Shown here: positions 18,056 to 26,877 of the stretch, in pieces
Layout: each line of letters opens with the position of its first letter
Numbering within the stretch: the stretch's first letter is position 1
DNA from: CAZTPJ01 sp964614515
Lineage (GTDB): Bacteria > Planctomycetota > Phycisphaerae > Phycisphaerales > UBA1924
Length of the DNA stretch: 60,613 bases
NCBI GenBank assembly: GCA_964614515.1
Contig: CAZTPJ010000014.1
Coordinates: forward strand, 1 to 60,613
Reading direction: 5' to 3'
Made by a program: the position numbers and the translations under genes
The notes under the pieces: generated by a model
Database searches by the model: none
What the model saw: only the letters and a program-made list of their open reading frames with translations
What the model was told of the DNA's origin: nothing

Positions 18056-18129
18056 GCGGGCGTAGCTCAATTGGATAGAGCACCTGACTACGGATCAGGA
18101 GGTTGCAGGTTCGACTCCTGCCGCCCGTA
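18056..18129 (+). tRNA. tRNA-Arg (anticodon ACG)
   Basis: A 74-base cloverleaf. Acceptor arms GCGGGCG and CGCCCGT pair (first pair G-U), the D arm is GCTC...GAGC, the anticodon arm is CCTGA-CTACGGA-TCAGG giving anticodon ACG, and the T arm is GCAGG-TTCGACT-CCTGC. CCA is not encoded. A strong terminator follows at once. Recombinase remnants begin about 85 bases beyond the 3' end, consistent with a tRNA-proximal integration hotspot. Confidence 0.97.
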
Positions 18130-18132
18130 TTC

Positions 18133-18176
18133 AACGCACCCTCACGCACCATCGTGCGTGCGGGTGCGTTTTCGTT
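18133..18176 (+). terminator. Intrinsic terminator after tRNA-Arg
   Basis: AACGCACCC and GGGTGCGTT (nine pairs) enclose CACGCAC and GTGCGTG (seven pairs) with one mismatch between the stems and a four-base loop CATC. A TTTTCGTT tract follows. It lies four bases after the tRNA. Confidence 0.85.
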
Positions 18177-18212
18177 GGGTTTTGGCGGGTTTACGGCGAG
18201 GTGGACGCGCGC

Positions 18213-18246
18213 GGTGCGCGGGTCCACTGGCGTGCGTTGTGATGCA
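18213..18246 (+). repeat. 34-bp direct repeat, left copy
   Basis: A 34-base sequence beginning GGTGCGCGGGTCCACTGGCG that recurs perfectly and in the same orientation at 31369-31402. It lies 84 bases beyond tRNA-Arg, at the tail of the recombinase remnant. It is a candidate attachment-site or element-end repeat. Confidence 0.75.
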
Positions 18247-19135
18247 CCGTTGTGCGGGGTCGGGCGTTCAGCGTGGTGCGCATTTGGTGCGCGCACCGGG
18301 GAATCGGGTGCGTGCCCCGAGCCGTCGGTGCCGGTCATTCGCAGGGCGATGTGTTCGTCGGTTGCCATCCGTGGCTCCGAATTCTCGCTGAAGACCCGCT
18401 CGACGGCCGCACGATCATCGGCGAGGCCGAAGTGCGAGTACATCGTCAATGTGAGTTTAGGCGATGCGTGCCGCGCCAACCGCTGTGCGAGCGGCACCGG
18501 AACACCGCTGGCGACGATTCTGGTGATGTAGCCGTGGCGAAAACTGTGCATGTCAATCACATGACCATCGTGGTCCACGGGCGCGAGGAAGTCTGACTCG
18601 CGTCGGCGTCGGCGTTCGGCGGGATCTGTCGTCTCGCGGAGCCACGCCGCGCGGGCGGCGCGAAGGTCCGGCAGGAGCATGCGCTTGAAGGTCTTGTCGG
18701 GAAGATCCCAAAGCCGCTTCTTCGCCGGCTTGTCCTTCAACCACGATGCCATCAACGTGGCCAGCGATTCGGGTAGCGGCTGCGAGTCCCGACGGCGGCG
18801 CTTCGAATACCCGGCTGCAACGATGAGATGCGGGTCGCCTTGGTCAAGGTGGAACGATTCGCGTGTGAGGCTGCCGGCCTCGCTACGACGAAGGCCGGTT
18901 GCGCCAAGCACGCGATACAGCATCGCACGGTCCTGGCCGGAGGTTCCGCAGCGGACCGGGCCGTGCTCGGCTGCGCGGATGAGATGCTCAAGGATCTGTT
19001 CATCGATCGGTCTGCGAACGCGGCGGCGGTCCGCAGTCTCCTTCGCCCTGGCGATGTTCGCCAGTGGATCGGTCGCCACACGGCCGTGCTGTACGCACCA
19101 GCGTGCGAAGCCACGCAGGGCGATGCGCCGGGCGG
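18247..19135 (-). pseudogene. Tyrosine recombinase B, 5'-truncated
   Basis: The reading frame from about 19135 downwards encodes the end of a core-binding domain (ARRIALRGFARWCVQHGRVA) and a complete catalytic domain. Catalytic residues are visible: the first Arg in ATGLRRSEAGSL, HSFRHGY (H-x-x-R), RLARHASP, and the nucleophile in LTLTMYSHFG. About 110 N-terminal residues are missing, replaced by sequence of a different recombinase. No native start codon remains, and the frame stays open past the 34-bp repeat and on antisense through the tRNA gene, so the original stop is unclear. The style (ADRRRVRRPIDEQ) matches planctomycete phage-type integrases. Confidence 0.75.
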
Positions 19136-19789
19136 TGGCCGAGTTGTTTGGAGATGATGCCGATGTCGAAGGCCTTCGGCGCGGAGTTGGGCGGCGTGGG
19201 TGTGGCGGAGGCCGTGGGCGTGGACGCGCTTGTCGATGCGGGCCTTGCGGGCGAGGCGCGGAAGCAAGCGTCGGATGTAGGCGCTGGTCATGGCACGGCC
19301 GGAAAGCGTACAGAACAGCGGAGCGCGAGCGATCGCGCTGGAACGCACGGCCGTGCCGACGCGACCAGCGGTCGCCGATGCGTTGGCGCAATCCGAATCG
19401 ACTCCATGACACGCTCGCACATCGAGCCACCGCGCGATGATCTCGCACGCGCCCGGGTCGATCCCGACCGTTCGCGCCCGGCCGCCCTTGCCGCGAAGCA
19501 CGCGCACCGCGCCGGCTCGCAGGTCCACATCCTTCGGCCGTAACGACAACGCTTCGGTGATTCGCAAACCCGAACGATAGAGCATGGCGATCAACGCGCG
19601 ATTGCGCAGCCCCGTGGCGGAACGGCCGCAGGCATCCATCAGCGCTCGCACCTCGTCATCGGACAAAACCTCCGGCGGCAGCCGGTACGACGGCCTGCGC
19701 CGCTTCACGACTTGCACACCCGCGCCAAACTCGCTCGCGTCGTCGCGTCGCCGTGCATCATTCGCATTGAGGTTTTGCCGTGGCTTCAT
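19135..19789 (-). pseudogene. Tyrosine recombinase A, frameshifted and 3'-truncated
   Basis: The ATG at 19789 opens a XerC/D-like recombinase. YRSGLRITEALSL carries the first catalytic Arg, RGKGGRARTV the beta-hairpin Lys, and HGLRHTHAAQLRAEG the H-x-x-R box. Just after this box an extra base near 19172 throws the frame; the expected continuation DIGIISKQLGH is read in another frame. It then stops at the junction near 19135, before the nucleophilic Tyr. It reads directly into recombinase B. The shared bases at the join suggest a microhomology deletion between two tandem recombinase genes. Confidence 0.75.
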
Positions 19790-20109
19790 CGCGCCTTCTC
19801 CTTTCCGCGCCGCGCGGAACGCCACTCCTACCTCCACGCGGCGCGCACGTCAAGGCGAACTTGCCCACTTCGGCTACGGATTGGAGTGAAAGCGTAGCTC
19901 CAATTGGAATTGTGCCGAGGGTATTCACTGGCTTCTGGGCGTCTCTCCCTTCGAGGCTTCTCGTAGTCATCAAATCGACTCATCCCGCCGCGGCCGTGCC
20001 CACTCCGGAACTCAGGCGCGGTGTGCGGTCGTCGCCACGGCCGCCGGGCGTCGCTGGTATGCTGTCGCATACCGGTGGGCGAACGCCGACCGTGGGGGTC
20101 ACTGCCGCA
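19790..20109. other. Regulatory stretch between recombinase remnant and sigma gene
   Basis: 320 bases with no supportable gene. It contains the inverted repeat ATTGGAG-N11-CTCCAAT (19880-19886 and 19898-19904) and, nearer the sigma gene, a seven-base perfect palindrome pair described separately. Either could be an operator. Confidence 0.4.
20056..20073 (+). promoter_or_regulatory. Palindrome over a -10-like box upstream of sigma gene
   Basis: GGTATGC (20056-20062) and GCATACC (20067-20073) are perfect inverted repeats with a four-base spacer. The left arm contains TATGCT, a plausible -10 hexamer. A repressor bound here would cover the promoter. Confidence 0.35.
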
Positions 20110-20730
20110 ATGCCGACAACCGACCGGTCCATGCCTCCAGACCTGGATGACGCCTCGGTGTTCGAGGGCTTGATTCAGGCTGCCGGCCCCGCCTCGCTGC
20201 TGGCCGTGATCGAGTTGCGCATGAGCAAGTTGCTGCGGGGTCGACTGTCGCCCGAAGACATCTATCAGGAGGCGATCGAGCATGCGTGGCGAGACCGAGG
20301 CGGGTTCTCGTGGAACGGGCCAAAGAGTTTTCGACGGTGGCTGCTCTCGATCATCGACCATCGCGTGAAGGATGCGGCCGATCGGGAACGTGCGCTCAAG
20401 CGCGGCGGTGGCCGTAACGCCATCTCACTCGATGGCGCCAACAACGGCGTGTTGCCTGGACCGATCTTTGATTCTGTCACGCCCAGCCGACTCGCGGTGG
20501 CCAGGGAGCAGGCGGCGGCGATTCGAGCGGCGCTGGACTCGTTGCATGAGGATGTTCGCGAAGTCGTGCGACTGCGAATCCTTGAACAGGTCCCGGTTGA
20601 CGAGGTGGCGGCGCATCTTGGCATCGGCCCATCGGCGGTGCGCCACCGACTCGCCAAGGGGGCCGCGGCGTACCGGCAACTGCTCGTAGCGCAACTGGCG
20701 AGCCGAAGTGCGACCCATCGAACGATTTGA
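20110..20730 (+). CDS. ECF sigma factor
   Basis: A 206-residue alternative sigma factor. Region 2 is LSPEDIYQEAIEHAWRD followed by FRRWLLSIIDHRVKDAADRER. Region 4 is EDVREVVRLRILEQVPVDEVAAHLG with a helix-turn-helix IGPSAVRHRLAKG. There is no regulatory extension. It lies 39 bases before a large Ser/Thr kinase. ECF sigma-kinase tandems are a hallmark of planctomycetes, where the kinase is thought to modulate the sigma factor. The start at 20110 is the ATG nearest the conserved region; 20059 is also possible. Targets are unknown; the secreted-protein array just downstream is an obvious candidate. Confidence 0.85.
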   Translation: MPTTDRSMPPDLDDASVFEGLIQAAGPASLLAVIELRMSKLLRGRLSPEDIYQEAIEHAWRDRGGFSWNGPKSFRRWLLSIIDHRVKDAADRERALKRGGGRNAISLDGANNGVLPGPIFDSVTPSRLAVAREQAAAIRAALDSLHEDVREVVRLRILEQVPVDEVAAHLGIGPSAVRHRLAKGAAAYRQLLVAQLASRSATHRTI

Positions 20731-20769
20731 TGCGCTGCCATCCACGATTTGCCTCTTGGGTCTTATGAG

Positions 20770-23700
20770 ATGACCACGTCGCGTTCGGAAACCCCTCCCC
20801 ACCCGTTCCCTCGCGAATCGGATGAGGATCAGACGTTTCTGGACGAGGCCTTCGATCGTGCGTTGGATCGGCTCGAACGCGGCCTGTCGGTTGGAGTCGA
20901 CGACCTGCTTGGCGGCCGAGAACGATTGCGGGACGACGTAGAGGCCGTCATCCGCCTCGCGGAGCAAACGGCGATCGGTCCGCACCGGGTACGGCCGTCG
21001 CTGCCGGGGTACACGATTCTTGAGGAGATCGGCTCGGGCGGGATGGGCGTGGTGTATCTCGCGCGCCAGGACCGGCTGGGCGGGCGTGCGGTGGCGCTGA
21101 AGGTTCTCCCCGCGTCGATGGCGTTGTCCGCGCGGGCGCGTGATCGGTTCCGAATGGAGGCCGACGCGATCGCCCGCCTCGCGCATCCCAACATCGTGAC
21201 GATCTACGATGTTGTCGATGTCCACGGCGTCTACGCCTACGCGATGGAGTTCATCGACGGGCGATCGCTGGGGCAACTCATCGAATCGCGACCGGCAGAA
21301 TCGCCATACAGCGGGATCGAGCCGTCGCTGGCGTGTCGTGTCGCCAGCGCGGCCGCGCGGGCGCTGCACGCGGTGCATCAATCCGGCATGTTGCACCGAG
21401 ACGTCAAGCCATCGAACATCCTGCTTCGCGCCGATGGCACACCGCTGCTGACGGACTTCGGCCTGGCTCGACCGGCGGATAGTTCGGTCCTGACCCATCC
21501 CGGACAGTTTGTCGGCACGCCAGCGTATGCCTCGCCGGAGCAGCTTCGCGGCGGACGTCTCGATCATCGCTCGGATGTGTTCAGCCTCGGGGCGACGCTG
21601 TTTCATGCACTGACCGGCGTGCTTCCGTACGCGGGACGGTCGCCCGCGGAGATTCTTCAGGCGATCGAGTCGATGCCCACGCCGCGAGCGCGACGCCACA
21701 ACGCACGATTGCCGGCGGACCTTGACACCATCGTCGCCAAGGCGATGGACCCTGACCCGGAGCGACGCTACGCGAGTGCGGGCGCGTTCGCCGATGACAT
21801 CGAGCGATTGTTGAATTTTCAGCCGATTCGCGCCAGGCCCACCGGCCTGATGCGCCGGTCCCTCAAGGCCGCGCGGCGCAATCGAAAGTCGCTGGTGGGA
21901 GCCGTCCTCGGCGCGACGGCCGCGCTTGTCGTTGTGCTTGTGGGCCTCGCGTGGTTTGTCCTTGCGCCTCGCATGTCTCAGCAGCACATTACGGAGGCGA
22001 GGCTCCTGCTGCTCGACCCGGAACATGCGAACAGCCTGCTCGGCGCGGTCCTGTTTGGCGACGAGGCCGTCGACCGAACGACGACCTCGAACGACATGCT
22101 GGCCATCGCGAAGAGACACTATGACCGTGCCGCCATGTGGGGGCACCTTCATGCCCAAGGGCAGCGCGAGCGCGAGGCCGTGCGAGTGGCGATGGCGATC
22201 CGGCGAAACGAACGCGACGCCAACTCGGGCCGCGAGCCGACGTGGCTCGATGATGAGAACGTAGCTCTTCCGGCTATCGAGGAGATTTCGGCTCAGGTCG
22301 CCCGGCCACGGGGGCTGCTTGCCCTACTCACGGGTGACATGGCGCTGGCCGTGGCCATGTGGGAGTCGCTTCCGCTTGAAGCAGCGCCCGATCCGTTTAT
22401 TGAGGCCGCGCTGGGCCAGGTCTATCTGTCAGTGGATCGCGATGCCCAGGCGTTGGCGGCGCTGGCGAGCGCCCATCGCGGGTTTCCGGATGTTGGGTTT
22501 ATCTGTGTGAACTACGCCGACGCGGCGATTCGCGTGGGCGATCTTCCGCTGGCCACTCGGCTGGTCGAAAAGGCGCGTGGACTCGATCATCACGATCAAT
22601 ATGACTCGCTTCGCCGAATCGAAGCGGACTTGGCCGCCCTCAAAGCCGAGGCCGCCCGCCAGGCGGGTGATCAAGCCGCCGCCGCCGCGCTCGATGCCGA
22701 AGCGGAGGGTCACTATGAGTTCTTTCGTCGCACACGGCGCAACGGCCCAGCGAGGGATCGCTACGCGCAGTACCTGATCCATCGCGGACGTCTGCGCGAG
22801 GCCGTCGAAATCTACGCGGAGACGATCCGGGTCTACCCCACGGTCACGGCGTACTTTGCGAAGTTCCTTGATGCCGGCGACCGCTGGTGGGACAGTCTTG
22901 ATGCGTTGCAGCAATGCCAGGAGATCCGGCGCGCGCTCGACGGTGACTACCTGCTCTTTGAATGCCTTCACCTGCGAGCCGGCGGCCTCAGCCCGGAGAC
23001 GGCACGAGCGACGCGAAGTCCAACTTCCACGATGTTCAACTCAGCCCAGATTCAGCGCATCAGGCAGGCACGGGACGCGATCCCTGCGCAAAGCGGCGCT
23101 TCATATGGTCAACGCCTGACGCTCGATGATCTGGAACGTCGGCTTGCGCCGTTGGATGTCGTGTGGTGGGGCAATGTCGGCCGTCTACCCACGATCGCTC
23201 GCGAGGCGATGATCGGGATCTGGATGATGCCCGTGCCGGATCATGCCGTTGCAGTGTCTCGCGTCCTGGCGAGCGCGGTGTGGATGCGCCCGCGTCGCGA
23301 GGTGCCGATCACGCTCGCCACGTCAAATCTGGTGGCGCCGTTCGCGGCCGTTGGCGACTCGCCCGAAGTCAGTGATGCAGCCTGGACATGGCCGACCGAG
23401 TTCGGCGAAGTTCGCCATCACGGCAGTGACCGCATCTCCATGACGCCTGATCGCGACCGCGTGGTGTTCGATGTCATGCCGGGCGAAGGCCGTGTGTCCG
23501 CCGCCTTCGTGTGGCCATGCACCATTGAGGGCGACTTCACGTTCGAGACGACTCTCCGGTGGGTCAGTGCCGACTCTCGGTACACCTTCGCCGCAAGGGC
23601 TGTCCGGCCTGGCGGCTTTTCCGCCGAGTCGGGATTCTGGCAAGGTAGGCCAAACGCAAGCGCCAATGTCAGCGTGCGGGTCCTGACCGCGGGAACGGTC

Positions 23701-23952
23701 AGGCCAACCGCGGAGGGCCGGTTCCGTCTCGTTCGCCACGGCCGTGTCCTGCTTTCCCAGTACGACATCGGTAAGGGGTGGCAGACCCTCAACGTGATGT
23801 ACGGCCGTGAGTTGGAAGGCCCCGCGAGCCTCCGCTTCCAAGTCATCGTGGACGGAACCAGCCTGACCGGCTGCCAGTTCGAGGCCCGCGACATCCGAAT
23901 CGAGGCGGCCGGGGTAACGCCGGGGCCGGAGGCACCGAGCGGGAGTCCGTGA
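20770..23952 (+). CDS. Membrane Ser/Thr protein kinase with TPR-like sensor domain
   Basis: A 1060-residue PknB-like kinase. The kinase domain spans about residues 78-350: glycine loop IGSGGMGVVYLA, VALKVL, catalytic HRDVKPSN (H209-D211), DFGLA, and GTPAYASPEQ. One membrane helix follows near 375-397 (AALVVVLVGLAWFVLAP). The outer part has TPR-like helical repeats (about 410-760) and a C-terminal beta-rich domain (about 830-1050) reminiscent of a concanavalin/LamG fold (FTFETTLRWV, LRFQVIVDGTSLTGC). It follows the ECF sigma gene and precedes the dockerin array. I infer signal sensing outside and phosphorylation of sigma or its partner inside. Confidence 0.88.
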   Translation: MTTSRSETPPHPFPRESDEDQTFLDEAFDRALDRLERGLSVGVDDLLGGRERLRDDVEAVIRLAEQTAIGPHRVRPSLPGYTILEEIGSGGMGVVYLARQDRLGGRAVALKVLPASMALSARARDRFRMEADAIARLAHPNIVTIYDVVDVHGVYAYAMEFIDGRSLGQLIESRPAESPYSGIEPSLACRVASAAARALHAVHQSGMLHRDVKPSNILLRADGTPLLTDFGLARPADSSVLTHPGQFVGTPAYASPEQLRGGRLDHRSDVFSLGATLFHALTGVLPYAGRSPAEILQAIESMPTPRARRHNARLPADLDTIVAKAMDPDPERRYASAGAFADDIERLLNFQPIRARPTGLMRRSLKAARRNRKSLVGAVLGATAALVVVLVGLAWFVLAPRMSQQHITEARLLLLDPEHANSLLGAVLFGDEAVDRTTTSNDMLAIAKRHYDRAAMWGHLHAQGQREREAVRVAMAIRRNERDANSGREPTWLDDENVALPAIEEISAQVARPRGLLALLTGDMALAVAMWESLPLEAAPDPFIEAALGQVYLSVDRDAQALAALASAHRGFPDVGFICVNYADAAIRVGDLPLATRLVEKARGLDHHDQYDSLRRIEADLAALKAEAARQAGDQAAAAALDAEAEGHYEFFRRTRRNGPARDRYAQYLIHRGRLREAVEIYAETIRVYPTVTAYFAKFLDAGDRWWDSLDALQQCQEIRRALDGDYLLFECLHLRAGGLSPETARATRSPTSTMFNSAQIQRIRQARDAIPAQSGASYGQRLTLDDLERRLAPLDVVWWGNVGRLPTIAREAMIGIWMMPVPDHAVAVSRVLASAVWMRPRREVPITLATSNLVAPFAAVGDSPEVSDAAWTWPTEFGEVRHHGSDRISMTPDRDRVVFDVMPGEGRVSAAFVWPCTIEGDFTFETTLRWVSADSRYTFAARAVRPGGFSAESGFWQGRPNASANVSVRVLTAGTVRPTAEGRFRLVRHGRVLLSQYDIGKGWQTLNVMYGRELEGPASLRFQVIVDGTSLTGCQFEARDIRIEAAGVTPGPEAPSGSP

Positions 23953-24073
23953 GAGGAATTTTCACAGAATGCCGAGTCGGCGGCGGCGCTGAGAAGGGGG
24001 ATGCCTCTTGGGGATGTAGAGACTCGGCGTCGAGTCAGTAGCACGGGACTTTGGACACTCGCTGGAGGCAACG

Positions 24074-25285
24074 ATGAAGCGATACGCATTGATTGGATCA
24101 GCAACTCTCCTCTCCGCAGGCGCAGTGACGGCACAAGCGCAAGACCTGTATCGACTGCGAGTGCTGACGACGGTGAACGCCGGCGGTGCCTATGACGTCA
24201 ACGATGCGGGCGTTGTTGTGGGGAGCGATGTTGGAACGAGCCGGTTTGGAAGCGGATTCAGATGGACCAACGGCACGTTGACGCAGACTGGGGCCGACAG
24301 CGCAGCATTGGGCATTAACAACTCGGGGCGAGTCGCTGGTGCTGGAAACTGCTGTCAGTTCAAGGCGCTCTTGTTTTTTCCATCCGTGAACCTGCCGCTC
24401 CCTCCTTCGACCACCATTCACAACCAGGCATCGGGCATTTCTGACGCGGGGCTTGTGGTTGGATATCGCGCCGTGTCCGCCACCGTTGACAACGGTCTTG
24501 CGTGGATCCCGAACACTTCCGGCCAGTACCCGAGCGTGGTGATCCTTCAAGCCCCGAGCGGCCACACCCGCGTGCGGCCGTGGCGGGCGAACAGCGCTGG
24601 AACGATCGTTGGTTCGGCACAGAACGTGCAGAGCGGAGAGGTCGTGAGTACCGTCGCTGCTACATGGCAACAGGCTGGAAACACAATTGGCGCTCCCACG
24701 GTTCTTGAGTCCCTCGGCGGCACATTCTCCGGTGCGACAGACATCAATGAGTACGGCATCATCGTCGGCGGGTCGCGGGACGTCAAGAACTTGAGCGGCC
24801 GAGCTTGCTACTGGGATGCGCACGGCGTGCATGACTTGGGAATCCTCGACGGGGTCGCCAGCGGTGCGAATGGCATTGCCGACGATGGATTCATCATCGG
24901 CAACATCACCTATGGCGAGAACGACAGTTGGCCCGCGTACTGGCGCGGCAGCGAGGGCACGCCGCTTCGCGGGAGGATCGCCAATCTCGGTGACCTGACT
25001 CGCGTCGTGGTCCGCGCGGTGAATAACAATCATTGGATGGTCGGAACAGGATATCGCCCAAACGGCTCGCTTGTCGCCGTGCTTCTGACGCCAATCTGCT
25101 ACGCCGACTGCGACCAATCCACGGGGCCAGGCATCCTCGACATCTTCGACTTCCTCTGCTTCGGCAATGCCTTTGATTCCGGCGACCCGTATGCGTGCGA
25201 TTGCGACACGTCGACTGGTCCAGGCGTCTGCGACATCTTCGATTTTCTGTGCTTCGGTAATGCGATTTCGGCGGGGTGTCCGTGA
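24074..25285 (+). CDS. Secreted HAF-repeat protein with GC-type dockerin tail
   Basis: A 403-residue exported protein. The signal peptide is MKRYALIGSATLLSAGAVTAQAQ. The body consists of HAF-type beta-propeller repeats seen as recurrent D/G-I-N-x-x-G-x-V-V-G (DVNDAGVVVG, GINNSGRVAG, GISDAGLVVG, DINEYGIIVG). The last 65 residues are two EF-hand-like units: D-x-D-x-S-T-G-P-G-x-x-D followed by IFDFLCFGNA, ending AGCP. This matches the planctomycete GC-type dockerin tag, presumed to attach the protein to a surface partner. It is the first of four consecutive genes with this tail, and lies 121 bases after the kinase gene. Confidence 0.82.
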   Translation: MKRYALIGSATLLSAGAVTAQAQDLYRLRVLTTVNAGGAYDVNDAGVVVGSDVGTSRFGSGFRWTNGTLTQTGADSAALGINNSGRVAGAGNCCQFKALLFFPSVNLPLPPSTTIHNQASGISDAGLVVGYRAVSATVDNGLAWIPNTSGQYPSVVILQAPSGHTRVRPWRANSAGTIVGSAQNVQSGEVVSTVAATWQQAGNTIGAPTVLESLGGTFSGATDINEYGIIVGGSRDVKNLSGRACYWDAHGVHDLGILDGVASGANGIADDGFIIGNITYGENDSWPAYWRGSEGTPLRGRIANLGDLTRVVVRAVNNNHWMVGTGYRPNGSLVAVLLTPICYADCDQSTGPGILDIFDFLCFGNAFDSGDPYACDCDTSTGPGVCDIFDFLCFGNAISAGCP

Positions 25286-25344
25286 ATACCAGTCGCAGAA
25301 ACACTTTCTCTCCGTTCGCATTCATTCTGACACAGGAGATCCCC

Positions 25345-26838
25345 ATGAACCGGTTAGCCACGATTCCGATCCTGAGCCTCATTGGCTCGACCGCCGCCGC
25401 CCAAGACTGGATTTCGCTTCACAACGGTCCGCACAACACACGTTTCGCCGAACAAGTGCTGACGCATGAGTGGCGTGAGACGTGGCGCTCATCTCTCGCG
25501 ACCGGATCGCGTGTTCTCGTGAGGGACGGCTTGGTTGTGTTCCGAAACAACCCCGCAACGCCGGGGCAGTATGCCGCGCTCGATGTTCTCGACGGCTCCG
25601 AGCAGTGGACATTTGTCGCCCGAACGGCGAACGCTTACAACCCCGGCTGCGTTGTCGGGGATCTCGTTCTGCTACCGAACTCGAATGCCGGAACGGGTAG
25701 CCCGCAACTCACCCATCTGCACCGACTCGATTGTCTCGATCTGCGCACGGGTGTGCGTCTGTGGGATTGGACGTCCAACGAGATCGGCAATGTGACGCCG
25801 CTTGTGCCGCTCGACGCTGCGATGCTAGCGCCGCTGCAACTACCAGAACGCGTCGTGTTCAGCACCGCCACACGGCGAACCGGAGGGTTCGACACAAGAA
25901 TCTGGTCTTTCGCCGCGAGCCGGTCAGGCCCAACCGTGTTAATCAGAAGCGACTTGATCACCGGCAAGTACAGCAACTCCGCCATGGCGGTACACCTCTG
26001 GCATGGAACTGGCGGTCCATCTCACTTCAACGTGATGCAGCATGAAACTGACTACGGAAACCATACTAATTACATACACCGCGCCTTTCGATTCAGGGTT
26101 CAGAGCCTGCTTTCATTGGCACAACCATCGGCACCGTTCGCTGTTTCGCCCACACTCAGCAACACCAACGTCACCAATCAGACCAGTACATACGCCGAAC
26201 TCCCCCCAATTGTCGATCAATCTCGTCACCGGGCCTACATGTACGAGGGTGGAGGTTATCTGCGAGCATACGACTTGGCCACCGGGGTGCAAGCCTGGAG
26301 CACAAGACTCTCCACCACTTCGCTCCTTCGCCATCCGTTGCTGCTGCCCACCAGCAACCGGCTTGTGATCCTCAATCCCGACGCCAACACGGTCGAGGGC
26401 CGCAGCACGGCGGACGGCGCAGTCCTCTGGTCCACACCGCTGCCTGACCAGCCGCTGTGGCAGAGCGGCGTCGTGATGGAGGGTGATTCCGTCCTGATTG
26501 CCCTTGCGTCGGGTGATATTTTTTCTGTAGACGCCGATGGAACGCTCATAGGGCCGATCATCAACGTCCCCGGCATCCGCTCCATCGTTGCCGCCTCGGG
26601 ACGGTACTTTGCACACACGACGGATGAACTCATCTGCTTTGACGATGTTTGCCACCCAGACTGCGACACCTCCACCGGCCCCGGCATCCTCGACATCTTC
26701 GACTTCCTGTGCTTCGGCTCGAAGTTCGCCGCGGGAGAGCCTTACGCCTGCGACTTCGACATGTCCACCGGCCCCGGCATCTGCGACATCTTCGACTTCA
26801 TCGCGTTCCAAAACGCCTTTGCGGCGGGGTGCCCGTAG
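25345..26838 (+). CDS. Secreted PQQ-like propeller protein with GC-type dockerin tail
   Basis: A 497-residue exported protein starting MNRLATIPILSLIGSTAAAQ, with CAGGAG well placed upstream. The body resembles PQQ-type beta-propeller blades (YAALDVLDGSEQWTF, LRAYDLATGVQAWST, STADGAVLWSTPL), which in secreted proteins serve as scaffolds; no cofactor-binding residues can be assigned. The C-terminal 63 residues are a paired dockerin-like unit ending FAAGCP. The DNA of this tail (26650-26838) is almost identical to that of the next gene. It lies 59 bases after the previous gene and is probably co-transcribed. Confidence 0.8.
   Translation: MNRLATIPILSLIGSTAAAQDWISLHNGPHNTRFAEQVLTHEWRETWRSSLATGSRVLVRDGLVVFRNNPATPGQYAALDVLDGSEQWTFVARTANAYNPGCVVGDLVLLPNSNAGTGSPQLTHLHRLDCLDLRTGVRLWDWTSNEIGNVTPLVPLDAAMLAPLQLPERVVFSTATRRTGGFDTRIWSFAASRSGPTVLIRSDLITGKYSNSAMAVHLWHGTGGPSHFNVMQHETDYGNHTNYIHRAFRFRVQSLLSLAQPSAPFAVSPTLSNTNVTNQTSTYAELPPIVDQSRHRAYMYEGGGYLRAYDLATGVQAWSTRLSTTSLLRHPLLLPTSNRLVILNPDANTVEGRSTADGAVLWSTPLPDQPLWQSGVVMEGDSVLIALASGDIFSVDADGTLIGPIINVPGIRSIVAASGRYFAHTTDELICFDDVCHPDCDTSTGPGILDIFDFLCFGSKFAAGEPYACDFDMSTGPGICDIFDFIAFQNAFAAGCP
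26650..26838 (+). repeat. Near-identical dockerin-tail cassette, copy 1
   Basis: This 189-base segment differs from 27595-27783 at six positions only, all near the ends. The central 143 bases are identical. It encodes the two dockerin-like units. Confidence 0.9.
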
Positions 26839-26877
26839 TACCCCGCTGGGACGGCCCACTGAGATTGGAAACAATTA

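Noticed and set aside
17976..18130. Coding sequence antisense to tRNA-Arg (GGRSRTCNLLIRSQVLYPIE)
   Set aside because: This peptide is the usual artefact of translating a tRNA gene backwards.
18286..18297. GGTGCGCGCACC palindrome as a recombination core
   Set aside because: It lies within the recombinase B remnant and has no second copy in the window, so it is probably chance in GC-rich DNA.
20425..22158. A 577-codon open frame antisense to the first kinase gene
   Set aside because: It is Arg/His-rich, has no motif, and is explained by GC-rich codon use of the kinase gene on the other strand.
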